Positions 50,715 to 61,403 of a stretch of DNA of 64,000 nucleotides are shown here, piece by piece. Location of the stretch: the NCBI RefSeq assembly GCF_000210295.1, contig NC_026737.1, positions 496,001 to 560,000 of the forward strand, written 5' to 3'. Each line of letters opens with the position of its first letter. The first letter of the stretch is position 1. Made by a program: the position numbers and the translations under genes. The notes under the pieces were generated by a model that was given only the letters and a program-made list of their open reading frames with translations, was not told the DNA's origin and did no database searches. The stretch comes from Trypanosoma brucei gambiense DAL972. Lineage: Eukaryota > Euglenozoa > Kinetoplastea > Trypanosomatida > Trypanosomatidae.

Positions 50715-51595
50715 TTACTGTAGGAAAAGGGTATAAAGGACTGTGCTCGTTAATGTGGAAGAGGTAGCATCCCCTCGCTTGCTTTGTTATTATTAATATT
50801 AAATTGCGGGCGACAATGCCCTGGTAAGAGATGGCTAGAGGGGGGGGGCCGTAAGTGTTTTTTTTTTTTAATCGCTTGTTCGTTTTACTTTATTTTTTCC
50901 CCCCTAATTATTTGTTTAGTGTTCGGTTTGACACGTAATAGTACAAGTGCCTGAACGTGAATGCGGAGAAGATGACACGACTCCGAAACTTTTGTGGTTT
51001 TGCTAAGCATTTCGGAGATCGACGGAGGGGGGGGTTAAAAAGTGTTTTTGTAGTGAGTTGCTTTTATATTTGTTTAGAGATCCATGCACGTTGAAAACGA
51101 CGCTTCGTAATTGAAAGATACATTTTCCCCCATTCAGTTTGTTATCGGCTCCTGTTTACTTTGATTGGGCGTCCCTCCCCATGGTGAGGCGCCTGAGTGG
51201 AAAAGAAAATATTTTTTTTTAAAAAAAAGACGAGTGAAAAAGGATGCCGCTACTTGTTTTTATGACTCCGTGCCTATTACCTTACATATGGCTAATGGTT
51301 TGACAGGCAAACCTGCGAAAGCTCCACACTTCTCTTCCGCCGCTCCGTTTTCTCACCACGGCGTGTCGTCGGCTCTTTCCAACGCATTAAACGTCGTCTG
51401 TTCGGAGCTTATGATTAGTATTCGCAGAAAGTTCTAGAAGGTAAAACAATATAGTAGACGAGGGAGGTGCAGCGAGAAGGAAGGAACGTCGACCACCAGT
51501 TTGTGTGTGTGTGTTTTGCATTGTGAACGGGAGCCATCTACCTCAATACCTGACATCCCCGTTGGTGCTTCCGCAGCTTTACCCGAACTGTAGCG
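50715..51595 (+). other. Intergenic/UTR region
   Basis: No supported gene. A frame at 51165-51437 starts at a non-ATG codon and crosses a T9A8 palindrome at 51212-51228. T9-10 and G7 runs lie near 50840-50870. The candidate splice acceptor is AG at 51575-51576, 20 bases before the next ATG, after GTTGGTGCTTCCGCAG. Confidence 0.5.
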
Positions 51596-52597
51596 ATGAT
51601 ATTACGGCACTCTCGCCGCCTGTTGGCGATGGAGGGGGAGCGCAAATTCACATTTCCAAGCACTCCAGCAACTCTCAGTACTGGCGGCGTGCCCTTCTAT
51701 GGTAATATCTACGCAGGACGTGTTGACACACAAAATTATGTGCCTCCACCACAAGAGGGGTCTGGACTTATCAAACCAAACAGTAGCGCGTGGGACGACC
51801 CTCAGGTGCGCTCTAAGATTGAGCGGTGCCCGTATTTTGCGCTCTGCGATCAGGTTGTATGGCACAATATGGATCCAGCTTACTTGGACCCCGGCCTCCT
51901 TACAATGGAGGAGCACCAGTTGCTGCTACTATTTAGCCGTGCATACTATGAAAAATGGAAGTTAATCCACAAGCGGCCGCCCAATGCTCTTCCACGCGTG
52001 CGCATTAAGTACGGGTCCACCGTTCTTTTAGAAGAAATGTTGGAGCTCATCGACGTTCCGGTGCCCGTGCGGCGTGCACTGGTAAGGGAGTTTCAGGTCG
52101 ACGACGCCTCCCTTATCGCTATGGACCCCGACTGCTGGTCAGCCGCGTACCTCGACCCGTTTAACAGGGATCATTTTTCCGGTCGCGTGCTGGAGTTTGC
52201 TGACATGAGTGAGGCTCATCGTGAGAAGTTCTACCTCCTTCTGCGGCAGATGCGTCGTATTGTTGTGGTGCGACGGGATACACCAGAAGAGGAGCGGTTG
52301 GTGCTACCCTTTTCGTCTGGTATAACATTGTATGACCTTTCTAAATATTTAGGTATTGAGCCGTACGGTGGTCAACTGAAGGTTTACGATTATGTGGACC
52401 TCCAGAAGACACAACAGGTGATTACACTGAAGGATGAGGACAGTTACTTTGACTACCTCGTCACGACTTTCTTTAAGGCAAACCTCCGCAACGCCACCCT
52501 TAGCGACGTTGCTGACGACATGGACAACACAGCGCGGTACACCATTACCGTGGAGCCCTTCACTGTTGCCGAGAAGCGCATCGGACGATGGTTTTGA
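51596..52597 (+). CDS. Conserved-looking hypothetical protein, 333 aa
   Basis: This ATG-initiated 333-residue protein has a second Met at residue 12. I do not recognise it. It is globular and not low-complexity. The first 12 residues (MILRHSRRLLAM) are basic and hydrophobic and lack acids, so a short mitochondrial targeting peptide is possible. The middle has acidic Trp/Tyr-rich segments (VWHNMDPAYLDPGLL, MDPDCWSAAYLDPFNRDHF). The end contains GITLYDLSKYLGIEPYGGQL and YVDLQKTQQVITLKDEDSYF, which look like a small alpha/beta domain. Neighbours give no functional hint, since trypanosome arrays mix functions. I would expect orthologues only in kinetoplastids, perhaps a mitochondrial protein; both points are inference. 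Confidence 0.75.
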   Translation: MILRHSRRLLAMEGERKFTFPSTPATLSTGGVPFYGNIYAGRVDTQNYVPPPQEGSGLIKPNSSAWDDPQVRSKIERCPYFALCDQVVWHNMDPAYLDPGLLTMEEHQLLLLFSRAYYEKWKLIHKRPPNALPRVRIKYGSTVLLEEMLELIDVPVPVRRALVREFQVDDASLIAMDPDCWSAAYLDPFNRDHFSGRVLEFADMSEAHREKFYLLLRQMRRIVVVRRDTPEEERLVLPFSSGITLYDLSKYLGIEPYGGQLKVYDYVDLQKTQQVITLKDEDSYFDYLVTTFFKANLRNATLSDVADDMDNTARYTITVEPFTVAEKRIGRWF

Positions 52598-53028
52598 TTT
52601 CCTTTTTTTTTTTTCTCGCTACGTAGCGTTCTACATACTGAACTCTGCAGGTCGCGTTTCATCGCCCTGGTCGGCGTCTTCAAGTGTTATTGTCGCTTCT
52701 GTGTTATCTGGTTGGGGCACTGTATACCCAGTATTTGGATGTGGCCAATTTTGCCTTTCTTCCACTGGGGAGGGGGAGGAATGCTATTTGTTACCAGTTA
52801 TTGTTGCAGCATCAAACACTGGCTCTGAGTTTTGTAGAACAGGGGACGATTTGAGGTCACGAAGCGGTGTGAGGAGTTCAGCAGTTCTGTGTACTTTTCA
52901 CCGCATCTTATTACACGACCCGCCAGCTTTCACTTCTTTTACATGAACACTCGCACTCGCTCACAATGATATACGTTAAGGATTCTTGTTTTGGGTTTCT
53001 CATTTGCACCGATCCAATTGTCGCTCAC

Positions 53029-53072
<44 letters not shown>

Positions 53073-53422
53073 TACCTTTACGCTAACGTACTATTTCCTA
53101 TTTTTCTTTTTTTTAAAAAAAATCTTTCTCCGCCTTCTTTTGTATCTTTCGGCGCATTCGTGTGTGTCGTGCCGTAAAGGAAGCGACTACAATCTAGGGG
53201 CACAAGAGGAGAAAGTCAGGTAGTCTCTACGATAACGCAAGCGCCATCAGCAGCATCCACTACAGTTGTGGGGAAACACCGAGCCGGTTGACATTCGTAA
53301 TCATATACGTTTTCTCTCGTTGCCGACGCATCGCAAGATAAGTCACATATTGGCAACTTTAGTTCTCATAGAAGTGACATAGTTACAGAAACTAGGAGGA
53401 GTGAGTCTTTACGGTTAGTGCC
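52598..53422 (+). other. Intergenic region with (CA)n repeat
   Basis: No gene. Contents are a T12 run right after the upstream stop codon (about 52603-52614), (CA)n at 53032-53070, T8A8 at 53107-53122, and T/C-rich DNA to about 53150. AGs near 53177 and 53336 are candidate acceptors for the centrin gene. Confidence 0.5.
53032..53070. repeat. (CA)n microsatellite
   Basis: About nineteen CA units in the 5' flank of the centrin gene, likely length-polymorphic. Confidence 0.95.
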
Positions 53423-53971
53423 ATGTCCTCATCTCGTCCTGCCACTGGGAACCGCTTAGCCGTTCCTATCCGGACAAATCTTCCCGTTCCCGCACCCCGT
53501 AAGCGCCGATTTGAATTAACGGATGAGCAACGACAGGAGATTCGCGAAGCATTCGAGCTGTTCGACTCCGACAAGAACGGTCTTATCGACGCGCATGAAA
53601 TGAAGGTTAGCATGCGGGCACTTGGATTTGATGCAAAGAAAGAGGAGGTCTTGCGCATGATGCAAGACTGCGCGGCGCGGGATCAGCATAATAACCCACT
53701 TATGGACTTAGCGGGATTCACTGATTTGATGACCGAACGCTTTGCTCAACGGGACCCACGGCAGGAGATGATCAAAGCGTTTCAACTGTTCGATGAGAAC
53801 AATACGGGGAAAATATCTCTGCGTTCCCTCCGTAGGGTTGCAAGAGAATTGGGCGAGAACATGACGGATGAAGAATTGCAAGCCATGATTGACGAGTTCG
53901 ACACAGATCAAGATGGAGAGATTAATCTTGACGAATTCCTTGCCATCATGCTGGAAGATGATGACTACTGA
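53423..53971 (+). CDS. centrin1: Centrin 1 (basal body/bilobe EF-hand protein)
   Basis: This 182-residue protein starts at an ATG. The four-EF-hand centrin architecture is clear. EF1 loop at residues 48-59 ([12 protein letters not shown]) is canonical. EF2 (around 82-98) is degenerate. EF3 loop at 124-135 ([12 protein letters not shown]) lacks the final Glu. EF4 loop at 160-171 ([12 protein letters not shown]) is canonical. So two sites should bind calcium well. The [19 protein letters not shown] start of the core is the centrin signature. The basic, Pro-rich N-terminal 28 residues are typical of the centrin variable region. T. brucei centrin 1 localises to basal bodies (and reportedly the bilobe) and is needed for organelle segregation; that is family knowledge. 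The paralogue assignment is from memory of the sequence and chromosome context. Confidence 0.9.
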   Translation: MSSSRPATGNRLAVPIRTNLPVPAPRKRRFELTDEQRQEIREAFELFDSDKNGLIDAHEMKVSMRALGFDAKKEEVLRMMQDCAARDQHNNPLMDLAGFTDLMTERFAQRDPRQEMIKAFQLFDENNTGKISLRSLRRVARELGENMTDEELQAMIDEFDTDQDGEINLDEFLAIMLEDDDY

Positions 53972-55665
53972 GAGGAAGGGGTGTGATTTCAAGGAGTTGG
54001 CGTGCGAATTTATCCCTTCCCCCGATCCGGTGGGCGTAACGGTGGATGAAGTACGCGGAAATGGGGGTGAATAGAGCGAGTTCTACTGCTATCATCAAAA
54101 TTATCACTGCCATTGTTGACATTCATAGAATAAAGGTGAAAATGACGAAATGTGCGTCCACCCGTCGGCGGTGATAAATATATATATATATATATTTATA
54201 CGATACATACTCGATGTTGGTGTGCCTTCTTGCCTGCTAAGGTTATAGACAAGGATCGTTATATGAGCTGTGTCCGCCTTGTCGATTCCCCCCAAAAAAA
54301 TTCACTCTTCCTTTTTTCGGCTGTCGTAAAATGTCTTTTATTGTTATTACCACTATTAAAACTATCATATTTCTGTTGGATTGCGGTAAAAGAAGTTGGC
54401 AGAGGGAAAAAGAAGAAAAGCAAATGAAAGAAATTATTCCCCCCCCCCTGTTGGCTTACGAACATCCAAAATTTTCCTTGCCGCTACTTTTTGCGGTGGG
54501 AGTCCCTGCCAGGTGAAGGCCGGAGAGCAGTGAATTAATCCCTTCATTTTGTTATTGTTTGCTCCTGCCTAAACGCGGTTTGCCCCCATATCGCATTCTC
54601 AACTACCGCATCTTTACCTCATACACGTTCCTTTCTCTCTTTCTTTCTTTCTTACACTGTAGCGCCTTCAATACCACTTTTGTATATGATTTGATAACCC
54701 GCGCAAAACGTCTGGCCTCCATTAAATGGCATTAGAACTCGGCTGAATTTTCAGTACCTTAGCGCGGAGTGAGAGGGGCCCTTCCTCCTCCTCCTCCTAC
54801 TCCTCCTTTCTTTTTTTTTTTTTGTGGAAGTGTGTGCCTCTTTTATTATCGTGTTAACTGTGGTCCACTCATTCTCTATGCATTGGCCTACCACCGCAAT
54901 TAAAATACACGTGTGGATGAAGACGATCCGCATGAAGGAATTACATACAGCTTCTAAAAGATGGCGGGGCACATGTTTCCGTAGGGAGAAGAGGTTTATG
55001 GGTGTACATATGCATGTATGTTTGTTTGTATGCGTATGGATTTGCTTTCATATGTCTGTCCACCCTTATTTCTCAATGTATCTTGTTGTTGCCACCGCAT
55101 TTTCCCATATTTCCCTTTCGTATTCTTGACTTGGTGCTGTTGTTGCTCCTACTTTTAAAAAAAGGGGGAAAATAAAGAACAAAAAAAAAAAAGAAGAAAA
55201 ATACAGATATTGCTACAAACAGCGCGTGCGGTGGTGCGAAGGTAGAAAGTGTTTGTAGCAATATCCCAAAATAAATTGATTCTCTCCAAAGGTGTGGCAA
55301 AGCACAGAGTAACGAGGGGGTTGGGCGAAAATTAAAGCGGGAAAAGAATTCGAAAAAAAAAACAAAAAGAAAGAAATAAAGAGAGGTGAAAGGTGAAAGG
55401 TGAAAGAGGAAATACAAAAAGTGAAAAGTGAAAGGAAACTGGATCAAAACATTTGTCCCACGAGAACAAAAATAACAACAACAATAGCAACAATAGCAGC
55501 AATAATAACAACAACAATAGTTTCCTTTTTCCCCCCTCCTCTCCCCCATCCATACATCCCTAGGGGTGGAGACGATAAGAAAAGATAAGGTAAGATAAAG
55601 AGAAATAAGGGGAGATTTCTTTTTTTTTTTTTAGATAGGAAATACAGGAGAGTAGCGGGATATCG
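53972..55665 (+). other. Intergenic/UTR region (1.7 kb)
   Basis: No supported gene. Contents are (TA) at 54179-54195, a C10 run near 54440, T/C-rich DNA, and a purine-rich stretch at about 55160-55600 that includes repeated GGTGAAA units (55384-55405) and repeated AACAACAATAGC-like units (55472-55520). It ends with a long T run and AG at 55633-55634, a textbook acceptor 32 bases before the next ATG. Confidence 0.55.
54179..54195. repeat. (TA)n microsatellite
   Basis: About eight TA units in the centrin gene's downstream region. Confidence 0.85.
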
Positions 55666-56238
55666 ATGACGCAAAACAAGGTGAGGAAGTCCAGTTCCAT
55701 CATTTCTACCATACGTGGAGCTCTCTCCTTTACACGGAAGGATGAAGGGAGTCCTGCGGGTTCGCTCGGCACCCCGCTGATACGCAGCGACCCGGTTCCC
55801 ATGTGTTTCCGTCGACCCCAGTCATCACATGGCTGCCCGGCTGTCAGCAATCCAACTTCTTTTACTCTTCGCTCTCATGCGATGGATGACAGGAGGGATT
55901 TACTGGAAGAGGAGGAGGCGATGTTTGGTGGATTCCGACCAAAGGAGGAGGCCCTTCGAGGGAGTTCTGGTTTTTGTATTTCATCACTTTCCTTTTCACC
56001 ACAACTCGTCGCAATGAATGGGGACCTTTCACCCAGTGAGCGATGGGATGATTATGATGATTATGATCAATATAATAATAATAATAATAATATTAATGGT
56101 GATGATGATGATGATGATGATGATGATTCGAAGTGTAAGTTTCATGTACACACTGAGGAGCCGCCTGCTGGCACCCGCAAGCGAGTGGAAGAATGGATAA
56201 AGACTCAAATGCCTACCGTCAAACCAGCCGCTTCATGA
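55666..56238 (+). CDS. Hypothetical protein, 190 aa, with Asn and Asp homopolymers
   Basis: This ATG-initiated 190-residue protein lies 32 bases after a canonical T-rich/AG acceptor (55633-55634), which supports it as a real gene. The N-terminal 40 residues are Ser/Lys/Arg-rich (KVRKSSSIISTIRGALSF). The middle has Ser/Pro-rich disorder and an acidic LLEEEEAMFGGFRPKEE segment. Residues of about 128-153 hold Asp/Tyr repeats, then Asn-rich and D9 tracts encoded by (AAT)n and (GAT)n DNA repeats. A short conserved-looking end (TRKRVEEWIKTQMPTVKP) follows. There is no recognised domain and the protein is probably disordered. Function is unknown. Confidence 0.65.
   Translation: MTQNKVRKSSSIISTIRGALSFTRKDEGSPAGSLGTPLIRSDPVPMCFRRPQSSHGCPAVSNPTSFTLRSHAMDDRRDLLEEEEAMFGGFRPKEEALRGSSGFCISSLSFSPQLVAMNGDLSPSERWDDYDDYDQYNNNNNNINGDDDDDDDDDSKCKFHVHTEEPPAGTRKRVEEWIKTQMPTVKPAAS
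56073..56127. repeat. (AAT)n and (GAT)n trinucleotide repeats inside a coding region
   Basis: About six AAT units at 56073-56090 and nine GAT units at 56101-56127 encode the Asn and Asp runs of the 190-residue protein. Unit length three preserves frame, so alleles should differ in residue count. Confidence 0.9.
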
Positions 56239-57761
56239 GGCGGGGGAGGGGGGGAGGGGAAAAAAAGAAGAAAAAAAAAAAGAAAGAAAGAAAGAAGGTT
56301 TTACTTTCTCCTATTACCTTGATTTCAATGAACATTGGATTCAACTTTTTCATTTGGTTTTTTTTCTTGGTTTGTGCTTGTGTTTAAAGTTTTACACCCA
56401 CTCGTTATTTTCGTTTCGATTTTTTCCCCCATCCATTTCTTTTCGTTTCTACACGCTGCATAGACTGATTTATGAATATATTTATTTGTTTATTTGAATG
56501 CACGAATAAAGTAAATAATAAATAAATAAATTAGACGATGCTGCAAGGGTTTTTGACTTAGTTTCTTGCAGTAAATATGCAGTGATTGGTAAAAGAAAAA
56601 AAAAGATAAATGGGCAATGGGTGGGTTGTTGGGGAGTTTTTTTTTTTGAATTAATATTATTGATTTTTTTCCACTTCTTCTTTTTTTTTTTTCGTGCTGT
56701 TTCCCGTTTTCTTTTTTTTTTTACTTTACTTTGGTTAACTGAGATGGTAATTGCTTTTTCTTCATTTTTTTTTTAATTTTTTTTTTTTCGCGTGTGTGTG
56801 TCTGAGTGGGTTTGTGTGGCCGTGTCTCTGCCTGTTTTTTGTTTGTTTTTTTTTGTTTTTTTTTTTGGTGGTGGTGATGGTTTAAATGAAGTGATGATCA
56901 GAAGGTGAAGGAGAAAAGTGACAAAAATGGTATAATTAATTTTTTTAAAAAAAAGAAAAGGAGAAAAAGAAAAATTGACAACGCGTGCAAATTTGATTGT
57001 GTGCGGGTGGGAAAATTTTTTTTTTTCCCCTTTCCTTCCTTTTTACATGATATCAACTTTGCATCTCCATTCATGATGCCAGACACAAGAACTTATGTAT
57101 GTATGAATTAAATAATTTATATTTATTTATCTCAACATTAAAATATACGAGTACGCACATGTGTGTATTCATGATTGGAGAAAATAGAAAGGAAAGGAGG
57201 AAGTGTTTGGTTGGGTGCAAATCTTCTTCTTTCTTTCTTCTTTGTTTTTTTATATTATTATTATTATTATTTTATTTATTACTTCATTCCATTTCCCCAT
57301 CCTGTGCTTTGCCCATCTGAAGCAAACAACTGATTATTTAAGTAAAATAATAATAATATTATTGTTATTATTGGTATTGGTATTGGTATTGTATTAAGAT
57401 GAATTCACGGATGGAGACAAAATGAAGAGGAAAGTCGATAAGCTTCCCGGTTTGTATGCGTATTTGTCTGTTTTCGTGTTTTTTTTTGTTTTTTGCTTTG
57501 TTATTTAGAGTGGGGAGGAGGTTTGGACGAATGGAAAAAAAAAAAAATGCTCTCATGCTTGCTTATACGTTGCCGCGCCTGCGTTTGTGTTTCTTTAGTT
57601 CTTAATATATTTTATGTGGTGCATTCTCTTAAGTAGTAAAGGAGAAGAGGAAGGAAAATGAAGGAAAGAGAAGAAAAGTCAAGTAAATCTTAAATTTACA
57701 AGAAAAAGAGGGAATAGGAGAACACGATAGAGTGAATAAATAAATATATCAACGGAAACGA

Positions 57762-57784
57762 ATATATATATATATATATATATT
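57762..57784. repeat. (TA)n microsatellite
   Basis: About eleven TA units within the AT-rich gene-free stretch. Confidence 0.9.
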
Positions 57785-58098
57785 ACAAAAGAGTCCAACT
57801 GGAAGGTAACACGGTTGCGCGCCTATTTATTTATTTGTGGATTTTGTAATTCAGTTTCCTCCTTTCCTGTGATTGTGCAATTTGGATATTTGTATTATCC
57901 ATATGTGTTTGTACATTTACGCGCCCTTGTGTAATAATAGTAATTACGGTAGTATTGAGCCCCCACACCCACATGAAGCGGCACATATATTTATTTATTT
58001 ATTTGTTTATCCCGTAGCGCTTTCTTTCGTTTTTATATATTTTATGTTTGTAGTGGTGGTAACGTAAGTTATTGTCACCGCTTTCCTGTGCCGTCCCG

Positions 58099-58117
58099 TA
58101 CTGTACTGTACTGTACT
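58099..58117. repeat. (TACTG)n minisatellite
   Basis: Nearly four tandem TACTG units, followed closely by short CA and TA runs (58130-58160). Confidence 0.8.
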
Positions 58118-58127
58118 AGGCCGTCTC

Positions 58128-58140
<13 letters not shown>

Positions 58141-58160
<20 letters not shown>
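58141..58160. repeat. (TA)n microsatellite
   Basis: Ten TA-type units next to a short CA run. Confidence 0.9.
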
Positions 58161-59200
58161 TTATCTTGGAATATATTTCACACTACCAATTTCGCAGTGG
58201 CGCAATGGAAATAAGGAAAGAATTAGCGGTGTCAGTTCTATCGTCACTGTTTCAACATTTCATCACAGTCAGATGCGTCTATGTGCAGTTTTCAATGTAG
58301 ATATTTTAAGGAACAATCACCATAATAATTAAGGCACTTTTGATGCATTAAACCGCAGAGTCACGCGGTGTCGCTCTTTTTTTTTTTTGTTGTTGTTATT
58401 GTTGTGTTTGCCGAGTGTTTCACCTCTCAAATAAATTTAAAATTACACAAACGTATTTACGCATATTTATATGTGTGCGCTTTGTTTTTGTTCCCGCATG
58501 TTGTACATACCTCCGCTTCCCTTTTGCGATTATTATTTCCATTTATTTGTGTATTAATAATATAATTACTGTTTTGACACGTGCTTCTTTTTTTTTTTTG
58601 TTTTTTGCTTTCCGTTATTTTACATTATTATTGCCTCGTCAAGCGACCCGGATGGCGTTATCTGTTTTGTTGTATGTCTTCATCTATGTCTTGTCTGTTT
58701 TCTGATTATCTTAGTTTAGTTTAGTTTTTTTTTTCTGTTCATCTACTCGTCTTTCCTCTTATTTTTTTCCTTCCAGCATTTGTTTAAATTATTGTTTAGT
58801 ATGTTTTTTTTTCTTCTATTTTCGCTATTACTTATCACCATTGGTTTTGGAGGCTCGTCAATTATTTATTTATTTACTTTTCTGCTGTGCTATTTTATTG
58901 TTATTATTTTTTCGTTCTTCTAAATAATTCCTTCGAAGGGGAGCGGAGAATAATGTGGGTGTCATCAGAGAATGGTGAAGGGGAACTCCACTCCTTAAAA
59001 AAAAAAAAGAAGAAAAAGGGGGAAAAAACGGCAACACAAAACAACACATGTCGTGTTGAATTGTTTAGTTGTTTGAGTGCTTAAGTTGTGGTTTCGCTGG
59101 GGCAGTGAAGAGAACAAGAAATATATGAGCATAAATAAATAAATATATTTTTATCATGGAAGTGATGAATCATTGAGTGAAATGAGTGAGTTTTGTTTTA

Positions 59201-59224
59201 GTGTTGTGTTGTGTTGTGTTGTGT
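59201..59224. repeat. (GTGTT)n minisatellite
   Basis: Nearly five tandem GTGTT units in the gene-free stretch. Confidence 0.8.
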
Positions 59225-60023
59225 GCTTACCTTCTTGAGGACGCGTTTGGGAGGATTATGTTGTGAGCGGAGTTACCACTCAACTTGGAGTGGAAGTGCA
59301 CATTATTAATATTATTATTTTAGTATCTGCCTTTACATACGTGGTTCTGTGGGCGTAAATATAAATATACATGTGTGACTCAGTACAAAATGTAGGAGGC
59401 AAGTTATAAGCAGCGGGAGTGCTTGTCCATGTAACCGGCCTGTGTAACGCAGCAGTTTTCTTTTTTTTTTCTTTTCTTTTTTTTCCTTTTCCTCTTGCTC
59501 GTCTCCTTGCAAAGAGAAATTGAAAACAAAAAAAAAAGAAAAATAGGAGAGCAGAAAAAAAAAAAAATGACTTCACTGGAATGGGAATTCGTTCATTACC
59601 TTTTCATTTCATTCGTACTTCTCTTTTTTTTTTTCTTGACTCCCGCGTTTCTTTCTTACCTTCCACTACTCATTCAAGGTAATTGATGTTTTACTTTCTT
59701 CTTTTTCTTTTTGTTTTTTTTGTCAAAAATAAGTAAACCGGTCCGTGGTTTTTTTATATCTGTAGGTCGTTGATCGAAACAACCACCGCCGATCAGTTTC
59801 CGAAGTGAAGGGCGGTCTCCCCTTCCTCTTTTGGGCCCGACACGTGAATAGGCAAACTCACATTCACATTTAAGGAGAACGAAAGGTGTGGCAAGAACCA
59901 ACCAAACAAAACACAAGGATTAAATAAAGGGAGAAAAAATAAAAAATACGGTATAGATCTTCTTCATAGAAACTGTCGTCCCACTCTTCTTCCTATTGCT
60001 TACAGAAATCAAAAGTGTGCGAC

Positions 60024-60956
60024 ATGGACGAATACGGTGATTTTGACAATAGAGACATATATGATACGGATGAGGCGGCCTTCCTCACGTCCCGCCTTGC
60101 AATGCGTGCTGAGGAAGTGGAAGCGAATGTGAGCGGCTCGCAGTTTCTTAACTCACCTCGCAATGGCAGCACTTTAGACGCAGAAGAGGACGAGGAGGCC
60201 AATTTTACACCAAATGTGTTGGGAGGTCCAACGAATGACACGCCATTATTTTACGGGGAGGAACTTGACTCGTTGATACAGTCACAAGAGCGAAATGTGG
60301 CTGGAAACGTCACGACTCAAAACATAGATGCCAGTGAGGGGTATGCGCTGCACATTGACGAGCATGAAGAAAATGATGACATCGACAATAATGACGTTGA
60401 TGACGACGACGAAGGTGATGATGATGATGATGATAATAATAATTTTCTAATTGATAACTACGAACCCCCGGAGCACACGGATATGGCGAGTGGCGGTTCC
60501 GGTTGTGAGGGAGGGGGCGACCGTACGCCGTTCGCCCTTTCCCGTGTGAGGGAGCTACTAAAATTTCATAGCAATTCGACTATTGTTTCCAAGGATGCGG
60601 TTACTACGGCATCGGAGGCTGTGGTACTCATTTTACAGGATTTGACACGAATGGCTGCGGCACAGGCAGAGCGGAACAACCGCAAAACTGTGAGATATTC
60701 CGACGTGGCGACTGTGGTGCAGCACTATGACCGGTTTTCCTTCCTTTTAGATATCCTACCACCAGTACCTGAGGTTAAGAAGCACTCATCTAAGCCAGTG
60801 CAGAGGCAAACTGCTATCGTACCGACAGGTTCAAAGGTTGGCCAAACACCGCGGAGTTCTCAGAAGCAACAGCGGCTGCAGCAGACGGGCACCCAGCGGG
60901 GCAGCCACATGCGACAGGCCAAACTTAGTTTCGGCAATGCGGCCGACTGCATATAA
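60024..60956 (+). CDS. Histone-fold protein, POLE4/CHRAC (NF-YC-like) family
   Basis: From ATG 60024 (MDEYGDFDN) the product is 310 residues; a GTG three codons upstream is rejected. The start lies 19 bases after a canonical acceptor (AG 60004-60005). Residues 1-165 are acidic and disordered, with an Asp/Asn-rich run at about 118-140. Residues of about 170-248 form one histone fold of the CBF/NF-Y type: LSRVRELLKFHSNSTIVSKD, AVTTASEAVVLILQDLTRMA, then RKTVRYSDVATVVQHYDRFS. The KTVRYSDV segment resembles POLE4/Dpb3/CHRAC subunits, which pair with a partner histone fold in DNA polymerase epsilon or chromatin remodellers. The basic Gln/Ser-rich tail ends in RQAKLSFGN, loosely like a PCNA-binding peptide. 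Nuclear location is inferred. The long acidic N-terminus is unusual for the family. Confidence 0.8.
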   Translation: MDEYGDFDNRDIYDTDEAAFLTSRLAMRAEEVEANVSGSQFLNSPRNGSTLDAEEDEEANFTPNVLGGPTNDTPLFYGEELDSLIQSQERNVAGNVTTQNIDASEGYALHIDEHEENDDIDNNDVDDDDEGDDDDDDNNNFLIDNYEPPEHTDMASGGSGCEGGGDRTPFALSRVRELLKFHSNSTIVSKDAVTTASEAVVLILQDLTRMAAAQAERNNRKTVRYSDVATVVQHYDRFSFLLDILPPVPEVKKHSSKPVQRQTAIVPTGSKVGQTPRSSQKQQRLQQTGTQRGSHMRQAKLSFGNAADCI

Positions 60957-61403
60957 GTCCATGTGGTACCGCTCACTACTGTGCAGCGGCACCGTTGAAT
61001 GTGGCGTGAGCGACACGATGCCAGTTTTTTGACATTTAGGTTCGTGTACATGCTAATGAGGGGGTGTACTTTTTGTTTGGTTTCCTTACGTCTACACACG
61101 CTATTACCCCCCCCCCCCTCTCTCTCTCTCCACCGTGTGAGTATCGTTAAATGCCTTGTAGTTGACTTATACCTATGGCATTGTGTTGTGGGAAGAGAGA
61201 CACTAAACTGCTTTTCCCTTCCCTTGTTTTCGTTGTGTCTTTGTTGTTGTACTGCCTTCGCTTCCTAACAAGTATGCTTCTGTGTTACTTGTTTCATTCT
61301 CTTGTACTTGTTTGCACTACAACGACTCTAGTGTGGTAGTTTGTTGGCTATATTTACTGCTGCAAGGGAAGGTAAAACTACAGGTAAGAAACTGGCCGAA
61401 GAT
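60957..61403 (+). other. Intergenic region
   Basis: No gene. It holds a C11 run at 61109-61119 followed by CT repeats, and T-rich DNA with AGs near 61271-61272 and 61330-61331 as candidate acceptors for the next gene. Confidence 0.5.

Larger units (their letters stand above)
56239..60023 (+). other. Very long AT-rich gene-free stretch (3.8 kb)
   Basis: I see no supported gene on either strand. The DNA is dominated by T runs, A runs, (AAT)/(ATT) words, TTTATTTA words and several short tandem repeats: TATTGG units at 57367-57390, (TA) at 57762-57784 and 58141-58160, TACTG units at 58099-58117 and GTTGT units at 59201-59224. Higher-complexity sequence returns at about 59740-59900. CTCTTCTTCCTATTGCTTACAG, with AG at 60004-60005, is the acceptor for the next gene. 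Confidence 0.6.
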
